Source of the DNA: Galeopsis tetrahit
Lineage: Eukaryota; Streptophyta; Magnoliopsida; Lamiales; Lamiaceae
Assembly: GCA_963675135.1 (NCBI GenBank)
Contig: OY776121.1
Span: 73,486,265-73,550,264, forward strand
Length of the DNA: 64,000 nt
Direction of reading: 5' to 3'
The notes under the pieces were generated by a model. It searched no databases. It was not told the origin of the DNA and worked only from the letters and a program-made list of their open reading frames with translations. Positions 1-12,407 of this stretch are shown one piece after another. The first letter of the stretch is position 1. The number at the start of each line of letters is the position of its first letter. The position numbers and the translations under genes were made by a program.

Positions 1-1
1 G

Positions 2-1760
2 GCCCGAAATATAGCGCAGTTTCCGAGGCCCGTTCACCATCGCATTCCCAATTTCATGGGTGCCAATACTGCTGCTGATAAAGTAAACAATACTCCTACT
101 ATAATGTGGGTTCATAGTAATTTCTTGAATAATGTTTTTATTTTATTTTTCGTTTTTGATTGATCAGCTAAGTGAGTTGGAGGTGTTTAAGGAGGCAAAG
201 TGCGTGAAAGTGAACCCAGATACGCCTCAAAAGCAAGTCAGATTCCTCACTCTTAATGGTATAGTTTTTTTTATTTTATTTTATGGAGTAGCAAGTAGCA
301 ACTGCTGCATAAAGCATATGATTTGATTTGCATTGAAATATTAGAGTAGTACATAAAGCATATGGAAGCGTTTTGTTGTTGAATTGCATAAAAAAAATAA
401 GCATTTGGTAGGAAAAAAATGAGGATAAATTGCTGTCAGCTGCGCTCTTACTGTTCGGTTGAACTGGCCGAACAGGGAGCATGCTGTTCGGTTCAAACTA
501 GTTCCACGGTGAAACTGATTTACCTAAGACTTTGCCTTACATTTAATATATATGTGGCATTGCAGGTGGAAAAAAGCTTTTAACTCCTCAACCACGTCTA
601 AGAACAGGATTCTTTTCTGTTCTTGAAGACTCTATGTTTAGTGCTAACACCATTAATGAGGCATGCACGTCTGCTGGAGTTGCCAAATATGGAAAGCCGA
701 TAGGGCTGGAGGAGAAAATAAAAGTGGACTTGATTGTTATTGGTTCTGTTGCTGTTGACCCAAAGACCGGGGCAAGACTTGGCAAGGGTGAGGTATTAGA
801 TGCAATCTTGTTTTCTCGTTCGTTTTTTTTGTCCCGGAGCCTTAAGAGTAGAGCAGTTTAATTAGAATCTCTCAGAAATTTGTCTAGCATATTGTGTGTA
901 CCAAACGCTTAAAAAAAAGGAAGAGAAGAGGAGAGGAGACCCATACTTCATTCATCAGATATACAAATATAGTTCTTAGAGAAACTCCAAAAATAGAAAG
1001 CAAATATATAGACAAACTGCAATTTTTATCAAATGTGAGTTGCAACATAATTCAATTGTTGGAAGTATTGAGTGTTGAGTGAACTCAACAGGGATTTGCA
1101 GAACTGGAATATGGGATGCTACGTTACATGGGGGCCATAGATGACTCGACACCAATTGTCACATCTGGTAAGAATATTTTGTTTTTCTCTTCAGATATAC
1201 TTTTGCAAACGCTTTCATGTCTTTTCCTCCTTAGTTATCATATTATATGTTGTTGCCATTTGAATCTGAATAACTGGGTCACATCCTATATTATGATCAT
1301 TTAATCCATATGAAACTTCAAAATCAATTTCTGTTATATGCAAATGTTGTCCTCCATTAAGTAATTTTGTGTTTACAGTGCACGATGAACAACTGGTTGA
1401 TGATATCCCGGTCGAGAAATTGCTGGTTCATGATGTCCCCGTTGATATCATATGTACTCCCACCCGAGTTATTTTTACCAATACGTCTATTCCAAAACCT
1501 CAAGGTCAGTTCTCAAATAATCAATGTGAATCAATCAACCTAGTATTTTTTAACAGATCAATGTGAAAAAAATTCAGAGTAGGCGTGTTAAATTTTTACC
1601 GTTGGTTGTAGGAATATACTGGGACAAACTATCTCCAGAAAAGCTTGGTCAAATTAAAGTTTTAAGAGAGCTCAAGAGTAAAATTGAACGCGAATCTGGC
1701 CAAAAGCTTCCGTCTGGCCCATCTGAGAAGTTACCCCCTACAGCTCGAAGAAGACGCTGA
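2..1760 (+). CDS. 5-formyltetrahydrofolate cyclo-ligase-like protein (COG0212 family), 3' part
   Basis: This is the C-terminal part of a plant COG0212 protein, a paralogue of 5-formyl-THF cyclo-ligase; the family has been linked to folate and thiamine metabolism and is usually plastid-targeted in plants (known from the family, not shown here). Six exons join in frame with GT-AG borders: 2-82, 168-258, 566-792, 1092-1167, 1379-1504 and 1612-1760 (TGA). They give about 249 residues; the 5' exons lie left of the window. Recognisable blocks are HHRIPNF in the first exon, VDLIVIGSVAVDP and GARLGKGEG across exons 3-4, FAELEYGMLRYMGAIDD in exon 4, DVPVDIICTPTRVIFTN in exon 5 and GIYWDKLSPEKL in exon 6. 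The tail SGPSEKLPPTARRRR is basic. No frameshift or stop is seen. The exact reaction of this paralogue is not settled by sequence. Confidence 0.9.
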
Positions 1761-2179
1761 ATCATTTTGTACAAGAAATAGAAAAAATGGAGCAATGTCT
1801 CAACTGCATGACCTCATGTCCCTTGTTTAATGCATGTAAATTTCTACCAGTCTATTTTGTGTGTATATTTAAACAATATTAGTTGTTATAAAGTAATAAA
1901 TGTGAATCAATTGTAAGACCGTAGTTTGGGACAATTCACATGATTTCGTATCATGCAAATATGAAGAAGCAAATATCTAGTAGAATGAACATTTCAGTAC
2001 CTTTACACAAAAAAAACAAAGAATGTAGAGTCAAATTACGTACACATAGCTGGGCCAGATTTTGGAAACAAATTGATTTTCTAACGTAAGATCATATAGA
2101 TAATGACTGAATCACACTAGAGTCGGTAAGTAGGTAGCTACTTTCTATTGTCACATCTGCAGATAAATAACATTTGTTG
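1761..2179. other. intergenic spacer between convergent genes
   Basis: About 420 bp separates the stop codons of the two convergent genes. An AATAAA at 1895-1900 fits the polyadenylation signal of the left gene. I see no other gene or repeat. Confidence 0.6.
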
Positions 2180-5100
2180 CTATATCATCATTCTATTTGG
2201 AGGAATTCGATCATTCTGATGAGCCATCACCTCTACAGGAGAAATCACCTGAGGCATTGACATCCCCACTGAAACAATGATCTCTGAAATCAAACGCAAA
2301 ACTATTAGTCAAAGATCTTGAGCAATTTTATAAGGCAAAAACAACACCAAGGAGGGCAACAGACTCACCGATGCCTTCTCGGATAGACAAATTTGGCCTA
2401 ATTATCTCTTTTGAGTTGACTAGAAATACATCCCCAATGTATAAATGATTTGTTGGGACGTAAACAGAGCATAATTCTTCATCCCCGTTATCTCTCTGAA
2501 ATCATAAAGATAACATAAGTCAATGTAAAGGAGCTGAATACAGCCAATTATGATAACATATTGCCATTTAAATACTGTTGCAGTTCTGAAATGTTTCAGA
2601 GATGTAGAATGCAAATTATGCCAATTTTCAATATAGATACACATACATTTAGCACACATGTCAAAATTTTCAAAATGTCAGAGATACTTCATACACCAGA
2701 TGCCAACTGGATACAAGTTTTGGTTTGAAAGATAATGACATTAAGATGCTAACTTGGTATAATTCACAGAGTTCATAGTCCAATTTGAGAGAAACAATTA
2801 AAATTCATTTGAAAAACCTGAAGAACTACTGTCGATGTAATAAACCCCAAAGCATATTCTCCAACACGAGGGTGACGGATAATAGCAACCTCCTTGAAAG
2901 CAGTTGTGTTCTGATCTGTGAAAGAATAAATCATATATGTCAGCATCGGGCTTGTGTGTAAGAAGATAAATTCTACATCATGCAACTCAGTAATGCAAGA
3001 GGAAAATGCCAGTAAATTATGGTATTGTAAGAATTCGATTTTATGTAATGTAAACAGCAAACTCAAAGTCAATCAAAATACTATTGTATCCTTCAATGAT
3101 ATCAATAACATAAAGGATACCTCACAAGCCCAAAGCCAATAATCTCTCTCACAGCCAATTTAATAGCACGGAATTTGTATTAGTAACATATATCATGATC
3201 GTTTAACAATACAGGAGTGTTGGTAGAAAAACATAGCAGGATACTGATTGTAAGACTCAGAGCATGTCGTGCAAGCAATTCATGAGAAATACAAGACTTC
3301 CTTTCTATTCAAAATATGATTCTCAATTCTCAATAATAGCATTTCTATCTAACTGCCTTCTCCACATCTCACAAATTTCACCAAAAAAATTGTGGAGGAA
3401 CACCAAAAATAACATTTACCTGGAGAGATTGCAGAACTAATTTGCTTTGACGCTGAATATATATGTCTTACAAAGGGCATTCGCTTTATAAACCATTCTC
3501 CTATCAAGAAAACTGTGGCTCCCATCCATGATGAAGCAAATATACCAACAAAGAAAATAAAGATTAACGATGTAATGAAACCAAGGCCTGCACCAGATGT
3601 GAAGAGATAATTAGAAACAAATAAACCAGGTTTCCAGAATTAATCAAAAGGTTAACTACCAGTGAATCAAAGAAATATGGTTCAGTAAAAATGCTTACCA
3701 AAAATGTCAATGCCAAGTCTTTCATATATAGGACTGAAGAAACCATCAACAAACTGAATAAACCACCAAGTGATGAAAAATGTAACAGCAACTGGAAATA
3801 AGACCACACTGCAATTAACATTCATCAGTCAAAATTAAGCAAATAGTAAATATTGAAAAGAGTAACCAATTATAAAATTTTGAAACCAAAACCGTTACAT
3901 TCCAGTCATGAACTTCTTGGAAACCCAACTCTGAAGAACAGCATAGCAAGCCTGATAAAGTACATGTGTATTTGTTAGGGCATGCAACTTTATAATGATA
4001 CCATCTGTCTCATTTATAACAGAGCCAAATAGAAGAAAATATACAGAAAGGCTAATTTAGTAGCAAACAAGACTTTTGAAATCATATTAAAAATCTGTGG
4101 ATGACTATATCGGTTAGTCCACAGGAGATAAGAGATGCCAAGGGCTTATCTTTCTTATTTACTAAATATCCAAGTAGAATATGAACAGTAAAGCACAATT
4201 CTAGAAAAACATCCATATATCAAATGGCTGTACTCTGAGAGATAGTTGAAAGGACAGGCTTTGATCTTGTCTATGTGGTTTTCAAGAATCATAATTCAAG
4301 AAATAGCACTTATAGGTTATAGCTTTACTTAGCATTTAATTTGCAACAGAAAGATAATTGGTAACATTCAGTAGGTCTTTGAGTTTTAGCCTTCAGTTTT
4401 AGTAGGGTTATATTGAAAAGAAATCAATAAGATTCCTTAGAATGCAAATGCAAGAATTTTATCTATTTATCTCTCTTGCAGAGCACATTTTTCGCCTCGT
4501 AACATGAGTTTTCAGAATATAATTCATTCAAATGATATTGAACTAGTGAGTTTATTCCTTATGACACTCTTCCAGAATTCAACTAGTAAGCATTGACTTC
4601 ATTCTTCAGAGAAAAGTGAAAAAGCATTATTTATGAACTACCATATTGACTGAACTTGTTTTTCATGAGAATTACATAACCTCGATCAATGATTGATCAG
4701 CTAACTTGCTATTCCCAAATTTGTTAAGTTTTACTATAGGTTGAATAGACAGAGAAGCACTTCCATAACTAATAAAAGAGAAGACAATACCATTAAAAGA
4801 GCACAGACCAACTCTTCCACTTTAAAAAGCTCAAAAATTGCTTTTTTCTTCTAATTTAGCTCAATTAATAGTTAACCATAACATGATGACCTCATAATCT
4901 TATGATAAATTACAGCATCCAATTCTTTTGGCAATGTAAGATTTCTAAATGTGGTTCAACAGGAAAGAACAATCATCTAATGGTAAAACAGGACATTACA
5001 TTATACAATGTGATAACTTACTCCCTTCCCTTCTCTTATTTACTCGTCATTACACCTTTTCTTTTTATATCATATTCATATGTGTATCCTTCATCAGATC

Positions 5101-5626
5101 ATTTATATCCTTTACTACTAATGCGAATCTTGGTACAAAAAACACGAGCATGGTGGTTAAAAAAGTGAAATAGCAAATCATAAGATTCACTAAAAGTCGG
5201 CATTAATTTTTTTATTTTTTTTTTATCATCATTCACTCAATCCAAGTGCAACATGTTAAACGAAAAATATAATTTCATCAATGCCACAGTAAGACTAAAT
5301 TCTCTAAATCTTCCTCAATATACAAAATTTAAGTCCCAATTACACCCACATCACAAGGCAACAGTTCGTTCAACACATAAATAATTCCTTTTCCGAAATC
5401 CAAACAATCGAGTAAATGAATACTCAACTCTAATCATGCAAGAAGCTAATGTGATAAGATAAACCACGAAATTGAGTGATGAATATACCTTTCGAGTGGA
5501 GGAATTGTTGGGGGAGTGAGGAGGGGATTTGACGAGATCTTCAACGTCGTCGTTTAGGCGAGGCGAATTGGATAACACTAACGTTGACTCTTTCTTCCCC
5601 CGATTACTACTGCTCTCGGCCGCCAT
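2180..5626 (-). CDS. LCV: COV1-like (LIKE-COV, DUF502) membrane protein
   Basis: This is a complete gene of the CONTINUOUS VASCULAR RING / LIKE-COV family, plant integral membrane proteins (DUF502); COV1 acts in stem vascular patterning and Golgi/TGN function in Arabidopsis. Seven exons on the minus strand join in frame with GT-AG borders: 5626-5489, 3951-3899, 3808-3699, 3587-3420, 2915-2818, 2495-2369 and 2283-2180 (TAG). The product is 265 residues, normal for the family. Residues 1-46 are hydrophilic and Ser/Pro-rich (DDVEDLVKSPPHSP). Next come two hydrophobic spans, around VVLFPVAVTFFITWW and LGFITSLIFIFFVGIFASS, then the family blocks FIKRMPFVRHIYSASKQ, AIIRHPRVGEYALGFITS and CSVYVPTNHLYIGDVF. 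A second in-frame ATG lies five codons upstream (5641); I chose 5626 because MAAESSS looks like the family start. Intron 1 is long (1537 bp). The usual VSGGMSMP block reads VSVGMSMP. Confidence 0.93.
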
Positions 5627-6617
5627 TAATTCCACTCTCATCCGCTGATGATCTGAGTTGAAGGATTTAGTATCAGGGGAGAGTGATTTTTGGGAGATTT
5701 TTGGAACAGATTGATTTTAGTAAATTTTGCGAAATCCTTGTCGTGGACATATTTTTATGTATTTTTCCATAGAAGCCCCCAAATCTACAAATATATGCTA
5801 ATCTGCCCCCTACTTGGTCTGAGAAGTGTCAACTGGCTCCCTATTTCGTACTTGGCTACTTGCTAATCTACCCCTACTTGCGTTGATTTTATGGTTGATT
5901 CCATCACTAATGCTTTTCTTCTCTTTTATTATTTTTATTTTAGGAACATACAAGATATTACATTATATTTTTGTCGAGTACCATCCCGTGATAACTTGCA
6001 CGATTTTATCGACACACTTTTTAAAAAATTTGAGAGTTTCGACAGCAGCGTCAGACTCTCTCGAGTCTATTTGGGTGAGTAGCGTCGGCAACGGGCTCTC
6101 TTGAGTCTCGATGACAACGAGCAACGAGGCGGTGGCGAGTAAGAGCAGGTTGGGTGAGATTTTTTTTTTATCCAATCTTAACACCTCAATATCATAAATT
6201 TTTTTGCACTAATATCAACAATTAGGCGGAATCGGGCCGCCTAGGCGGGTTCTAAGCGTTATGGCCGAGTAGAGTTGTCGACTTGGAGGGAATCGCAACG
6301 GTTGGGGATGCCTAGTCGATTTCTACAACAATTGATAAAATCCTAATAAAATAAAATGAACTCTTATGAAAGAAAGCAAAAACAAGCGAAGATGTGTAAA
6401 TAAATCTATAATAATCAATGTATGTCCTTCACCAGCAAAACGTGTATAAACTACGGGATAATGTTCCATCAACAAACTGCTTTTATAATTTTATTTAAAG
6501 TTCTCCTTACAACTTTTGATTAATAAATAATTTTGAAAGTTGTTAGCCGTACCTAAAGTTGACACGACATAGGTGGAATCACATTCTTTGACCCCTGATA
6601 ATTCCATCCCCGGGATA
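5627..6617. other. upstream spacer of the LCV gene with a short repeated fragment
   Basis: 5627-5720 should hold the LCV 5' UTR and core promoter. At 5768-5880 a phrase like TGCTAATCTGCCCCCTACTT appears twice about 77 bp apart, as if from a degraded repeat. At 6220-6320 there is a GC-richer patch with GGCGG words. No coding frame is convincing. Confidence 0.4.
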
Positions 6618-6993
6618 GGTGTGAATTATTTGCCCTCCAAGTATGTTAGATTCACTCCCCCGATACACACATTCCCAAAAAGGGCAATTATAGATATACT
6701 CATCCCAATTTATCTAAACCACCCACTCGCTTTAAAAACATTCATAATAAATACACTCCACCTAAATAAAACCCTAATTCTTTTTTTCACTCCTCTCTTT
6801 CATTTCAGCCGCCCCTTCCACCCACGCCGCCCCTTCCATCTCATTATTTTTTCTTTCTTTCTCCAACAGTCCCCCGCCTTGTCGGCCCCTTCTCCCTCCC
6901 ACACCCCGACCCCCTCCCTTATTCCCTTCGTTTTCTTTTCTTTTTTTCTCTACAACAAGCTGCCACGCCGGTTGCAGTCCTCTTCCTCGCGAC

Positions 6994-7711
6994 TAGAGCT
7001 ATCAAAATGGGCTGAGCCCATTGGACCGGCCCGTCCCTGCCTATTAATATAATCGGTTGGACTAAGTAATTAAAAACCCGTTTAGGAGTGGGACCGTATG
7101 GATCGCGGGACCGCACGGTCTAGACCGTATGGGTCGCGGGTTTTAGCGGATTGGCCCGTGGGCTTTTTTATATGTAGATGAGGATTGTTCGCGTACTAAG
7201 ACAACTTTGTTGAAGGAGAGATTTTTATCTAATGTTGTTGAAAATTGTGAGGATGAACTAGAAGGAAATTAAGAGGACTTTGATGATGATATGGAAGATG
7301 GTTCTTAATTTACAAAGTGTTTGTGTATTTGAACTTAAATTACTATTTTGATATTTTATGTTGATAAACTTTGGACGCTATTTCATAACTTTGTGTTTAC
7401 GTTGATGAACTTTGTATGTTTTATTTATTTGGACTATTTTATAGAAATTATTGTTTTAATTTTAAGTTTATGTAAACTTTGTTTTTTATTAATTGTTTAT
7501 ACAGTGTTTAAAATATAAAAATAATACATGTAAAAAAATAAATATTTAATGAAAAAGCCCGTGGGCTAGCCCGTCACCCGCCATGAGTTGGGTTGGGTTG
7601 ACTATTTTTCAACCCGTCCCCGCCGTGGACCGGCCCATCAAAGTCCGCAAAATGACGGGTTGAGGTGGGTTTTGGACCGGCCCGCACCGTTAGCCCGTTC
7701 TGACAGGTCTA
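6994..7711. mobile_element. hAT element, nested, 718 bp
   Basis: The ends are TAGAGCTATCAAAATGGGCT and, reverse-complemented, TAGACCTGTCAGAACGGGCT. They are flanked by an 8-bp target duplication matching 7 of 8 (CTCGCGAC 6986-6993; CTCGTGAC 7712-7719). This is the hAT signature. Both ends are rich in GGCCCGT/ACGGGCC words, likely subterminal repeats. Around 7200-7310 the plus strand keeps an acidic decayed coding stretch (GAGGACTTTGATGATGATAT) like the C-terminal tail of a hAT transposase, so this is probably a deletion derivative of an autonomous element. Confidence 0.85.
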
Positions 7712-8117
7712 CTCGTGACCCCTTCCTTTCTTCCTCCGGAGCTGCTCCACTATCCCTTGCGAGCAGGTTTGTTTGTGTTTTAATTAATTTATTTTTTTCG
7801 ACAATAGTTGGTCGAAATTAGTTGATCGAAATTAAAAACTGTTGTCAACAATAGTGTTTAATTTCGACTAACTATTGTCGATTTTTTTATTTTTTTAAAA
7901 AAAATAATTTCGACAAACCAGTGTCGAAAATATTTCAATTTTTTTTCTATATTTCTAAGTTTTTTTCTAATTTCTGAATAAGATATGAGACTTTTAGGTG
8001 AAGTTGACTCCTACCGAAGGAGGAGGAGGAGGTGGTGGTGGGCGGTTGAAAAAATTAGGGTTAGAGTTTAAATGTTGGGGAAGTGTATTTATTAGGTCCA
8101 TAAGCCAATTTTACTAA

Positions 8118-8304
8118 GGGATGGGAAATCCAGATTTGGAACATGTTCTAATTTGAGAGATTTAGATTTAAGATTTTAAATTCTACTATACAAATATCTA
8201 TAAATCATACAAAAGTCAACCCTAAAAATAAAAAAACAAACACAAAACAAAAAAAATATTAAAATTTTGAAATTCAGATTTCAAAATCCCAAAAAAAACA
8301 TCCC
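8118..8304. mobile_element. Tourist-like MITE, nested, 187 bp
   Basis: The ends GGGATGGGAAATCC and, reverse-complemented, GGGATGTTTTTTTTGGG are flanked on both sides by TAA (8115-8117 and 8305-8307), the 3-bp target of PIF/Harbinger elements. The shared TIR is short (GGGATG), so the call is moderate. It lies inside the Mutator-like copy 1. Confidence 0.5.
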
Positions 8305-8429
8305 TAAAAGAAAAGTTTAAGTATTTAACATGTTTATTAAATTAATAAATGAGTAGGGGAGTGCATCTAACATAGTTAGAGGAGCAAATAACCCTCGCCC
8401 AGGGATATGCCCAATAACAAGGTTCACCC

Positions 8430-8503
8430 AGGAATTTGAACTATGAATTTAAAATTCATAGGCCCAAATCCATCAATCCAAACACAACCTAATTTTTTTT
8501 TCT
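8430..8503. repeat. MITE end fragment
   Basis: The stretch ending CCAAACACAACCTAA reads in reverse as TTAGGTTGTGTTTGGAT followed by a palindromic ATGAATTTTAAATTCAT. It resembles the right end of the MITE at 59454-59692. No partner end is visible, so it is a broken copy. Confidence 0.4.
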
Positions 8504-9891
8504 CCTTCCTCCTTCTTCCTTCCCTCATCCCTCACCCTCCATCGCAGCAGCCAGAGACTGTCCCAAGAAGTGCCCAGGGGCCCCTGGCCCCCCACTAATT
8601 TTTTTTTATATATATATTTATTCCGTTTCGTAATTATTCGTTCACTTTTTTATTGAGACATCTCAAGGTATTTAGTACACTTATAATACGTAAATAAACT
8701 AAAAAATTAATAATCTTACTACATTATTTTATTTTTAAAATTGTCACTCATTTTTGTCCACATTCTTTCCTACATCTCACTAAATTATCTTTTACACCTC
8801 ACTAAATTACATTTAAGTCTCACTAAATCACCAAAAAATATACTCTCCTACATTATTTTGTTTCTAAAATTGTCACTCATTTTCATTTTGGATCCACATT
8901 CTTTCGTACACCTCACTAGATCACATTTAAACCCTTCTCATTTATTTAACCTCACTAAACTCCCTTTAAATTTCACTAAATCACTCAAAATACTCTTAAT
9001 TTATTTGACCTCACACATCGCTAAAAATTCAAAAGTGAACTTGTTAAGGCTAGGTATGCAAGTCATCACTGGATAGGGATGTATATTTTAAGTTCTACAT
9101 TTGTTGACTAATGTCTCAATGAGAATGCACGTTAAATTTTAACACTGTTTCACTTATTATGAGTTAAAACATTTAAAATTAATTTTTTTTAAACATAACA
9201 AAAGTCGTTAAATTTAAATTAATAAAATGAGGTCTATTGGAGATTTTATAATGAATTTTTGTTTGTAGATATAAAATTTTACAGTATAATATTATTTTTT
9301 ATTTATAGTATTATAAATCGGGTCTCCCAATCCAAAATTTCTGGGTCCGTCACTGGCGGCAGCAGAAGAAAAAAAAAACCCAACTCAACCCCCCAGCCCA
9401 CTCACCCCCCCCACTGCCCCTCCCCTCCTCTGTTTTTTTTTTTACTTTTTTCTATGTTATTTTCCAAACAAAGCCTCCTTTCTCTCTATACGCTCACGTT
9501 TGTTGCAGAAAAGGTAGGTTTTTCTCTTTTTTTTTTTATTTCGACAAACCAGGGTCGACCCCTTGCATTCTCGTCGACAACAGGGTGTCGACGAGAGTGT
9601 ATTTTGGTCGACCCTGTCGTTGAATTATTTTAATTTTTTAAGTTCCTGAAATTTTTTTGTTTGTTGTTTGTGGTGAAATTTTGTTGTTCGGTGGTGGTGG
9701 TTGTGTGGCGGCAGTGATGGTGGTGGTGGCTGGTAAAAATTAGGTTTAAAGGGGAAGGAGGGGTGCATTTAGTAGTGTAATATGACTTAAAGGGTATTTT
9801 TAGTTTTTTACATTATTATTATATTATTAAATTATTAAACTGAATGGGGGAGTGTTCTGAACCGAAATGGAGGTGTAAATAGTCCCACCCA
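8504..9891. mobile_element. Mutator-like element (copy 2), left end missing, split by a hAT element
   Basis: The right end (9836-9891), reverse-complemented, begins TGGGTGGGACTATTTACACC and continues to ACACTCCCC, closely like the TIR of copy 1. The inside also parallels copy 1: a C/T-rich tract, a TTTCGACAAACCAG word (9539-9553), a GGTGGTGG stretch (about 9690-9730) and a TTAGGTTTAAAG-like stretch. The matching left TIR is not found; the left side stops near the MITE fragment at 8503. A hAT element (8552-9355) interrupts it. No coding capacity is seen. Confidence 0.55.
8552..9355. mobile_element. hAT-like element, nested, 804 bp
   Basis: The left end CAGAGACTGTCCCAAGAAGT and the reversed right end CAGTGACGGACCCAGAAATT are an imperfect TIR (about 15 of 20). 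Flanking 8-mers GCAGCAGC (8544-8551) and GCGGCAGC (9356-9363) match 7 of 8. Termini of the form CAGTGxCGGAxCCAG are common in plant hAT MITEs. The interior is AT-rich with repeated phrases such as CCTCACTAAATCAC; no coding frame is convincing. Confidence 0.7.
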
Positions 9892-10522
9892 GTATATAAA
9901 TATCCGGCCTAGTGCAAGAGTCCAGCTAATAAAGCGATGAGGCCCAATACATATTAATGTTTCAAGAGAGATATAAACATTGCATACCGAATCGCAAAAA
10001 TTAATAAATATTTCGTGAAAAAACAAATTATTTTTATGTTTGCATCACCGTTTTATGCTGATTTTTTTTAATCACATAATACATAGATTTTTCCTCGCTT
10101 TTCTCAAGTGTTATTATTAATAGTATATTTTATAAGGTCTATTGTATATAAATAAATAACAATGAAGAATTTGACACGTAGTTAAAACGAAGAATTATAA
10201 AATTAATTTTTTGATAAATGCATATACATGACAAATACTGTATTAGGTGATCCTTATTTACCATACACAAGCAATGATATTGCTATGCAATAATTAATAC
10301 TCCGTATATCATATATAAATTAATTGAATTTTAAGTGATTTATATATATTTTTAATTGCTTAATGGGATTTTTAACTGAACACATTATAATTAAGTTAAA
10401 ACTGTGACTCAATTATATTATAACAATTAAGTGCACACAAATGTGACTTCTATAATATTAGTTATTACAAAACAACAGTATGTTACAGTAATAACTCTTA
10501 CAAAACAAATAATATTAGTGAT
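9892..10522. other. AT-rich spacer
   Basis: No gene is visible. It contains one of the dispersed TACTCCGTA 9-mers (10298-10306). Confidence 0.4.
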
Positions 10523-10756
10523 GTATGATAAAAGGTAAATTTATTTATATATTGTAGTTTTGAAATGAAATATTTCAAATGTAGTAAAAATGGGGAGGAT
10601 TTTGAAAGTAAGCATCAGCTGTCACCGATGCAGAACGCGCCTTTGAAAGAGTTTTATTAAACAAAAGAAAAAAGAAAAAAAAATATATGTATGTCAGTTC
10701 GTGTCAGTCCATGTCAGCGCTCTTCCCAATGTTTTGATCGACCGTTCAATTCCATG
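10523..10756 (+). repeat. MULE terminal inverted repeat, left arm
   Basis: This arm is inverted relative to 22570-22805 with several shared blocks (for example GAGGATTTTGAAAGTAAGCA at about 10594-10613). The arms differ by many substitutions and small indels, so the element is not recent. The outermost base is not fixed. Confidence 0.75.
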
Positions 10757-12407
10757 CTCCAATAATAAAACCCCTCCCTCCCCCATCATTACTCATTCAT
10801 CCCTAATCGTTGCTCTCCATCAAATTGTTCTAAAACATGATTGGGCCACCTTTGATTCTTCTGTCGTAAATTTCTTAGTTCTTGTTGACGCTGAAAAAAG
10901 ACATATTTCGCCCGTGTAAATGTGACACTCACGATGGCAGTGATTGGAAGGCGTCGTGCACCCTTCAGAACACTGTTGATTGTTTCCGCTATATTTGTCG
11001 TCATAAAACCATAACGACGACCTCCATCATGACAAAATGTCCATTTTCTAGCATCAATTGCTCTTAGATACTCATACGCTGGACGACTCAAAATTTTAAT
11101 TTCTTTCATTGTCCGCTCAAGGTATCATTCAGTAGCAGCTCTTCCCGCTTGATAACACAAGTCCTTCAACTTCACGTTTTTTAATTTGGAATTGAAGTTT
11201 GAAGCAACATGTCTTAAGCAAAAACGATGCACACCTCTAGGTTCGCAAAATGCTGGAATACGATCCACTGCCTTAAGTATGCCCTTATGTCTATCCAAGA
11301 TAAGACATATGCCGTCTTGATTACCCACAACGTGCGTAGCTACCATATGAAGAAACTAAGACCATGACCGATAACTTTCCTCGTCAACAATGGTAAAAGC
11401 TACTGAAATGATCTTTTGATCGGCATCCATGGTGTTGGCAATGAGCATTTTGTGTTTATACTTTGTGTATAGATGTGTACCGTCCACGGTAAGTATTTTG
11501 CGACAATGTCTAAATGCATCGATGCAAGGTCTGAATGCCCAAAAGACATATCCCAACGTGTGCACGCCGCCATCACTAGTATAATTGTGAAGCCACTCCA
11601 CAATGGTCCCCGGATTATAATTTTGTAAAGCCCCCATGTACTTGGGTAAATATTGACATGAACTCTCCCAAGTTCCGAACACGTTCTCTCTTGCACGTTT
11701 CAACGCTTGCTACGCCTTTTGATACAAAATAGTGTAATTATACTTTTGATGAGCATGTTTCACAACCAAGCTGACATCATATGTTGGATTAACTTGGACA
11801 AAGCTCTCCATGTCAACTGCAAGCAAGTTTTTGCAAAGATTTATATGCACTCCTAAGCTCGCCTCCATAAGACAAGAATGTGGTGGGCCCAACTCGCTGA
11901 TTTTCCAACAATTATGTTTTTTACTCAACTTTGCACGCAACCACCACTGACAATGTTGTGATGATGGGCGATGATCAATACCGCTGACAGTGTTTTTCTT
12001 ACACATAATCTTCCAAATGGTCGGTGTTTTCTCCACGACTCTGTGCTCCCGTCTTGCATGACGCACTAAGTAATCCTTCACGACAAATTGCAGGTGTTTT
12101 TTATCTGTGAAAAATACCCCTTTCCTCGAAACTCCATCATCAACATCGTATACATTAGTTCTACTTGGAATACCTATTGAATCAGTAGGTATTTCATCGT
12201 AAACTGATGTAAAAAATGGCACGTTTGATAAATTTGGATGCGGTGGCACTTTTGGAATTTTCTCGTCATGTGGATAGTACTGCCCACATGCTGGACCCTC
12301 ATCATCAGAAGACCCCTCCTCATAACCCGAATCAGAAGTATCTTCAGAAAGTATCTCTTCATCATTACTCTCATCGACATCAAGTGCCCGTAAATCAACC
12401 ACATCGG

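Larger units (their letters stand above)
6618..8398. mobile_element. Mutator-like non-autonomous element (copy 1) with ~45-bp TIRs
   Basis: The left end (6618 onward, GGTGTGAATTATTTGCCC) and the reverse complement of the right end (from 8398, GCGAGGGTTATTTGCTCC) form an imperfect terminal inverted repeat of about 45 bp, both reaching TATGTTAGAT and CACTCCCC. Nine bases next to each end match 8 of 9 (CCCGGGATA at 6609-6617, CCAGGGATA at 8399-8407), the target duplication size of Mutator elements. The interior has no transposase. It has a C/T-rich tract (6770-6985), words of the type TTTCGACAA / TTGTCGAAA (7797-7930), and two nested insertions: a hAT element (6994-7711) and a Tourist-like MITE (8118-8304). 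The superfamily call rests on duplication length and TIR style. Confidence 0.72.

Noticed and set aside
6573..7052. Open frame of about 159 codons on the plus strand
   Set aside because: It crosses the borders of the Mutator-like copy and of the hAT element, is Pro/Phe/Ser low-complexity and follows a C/T tract; not a gene.
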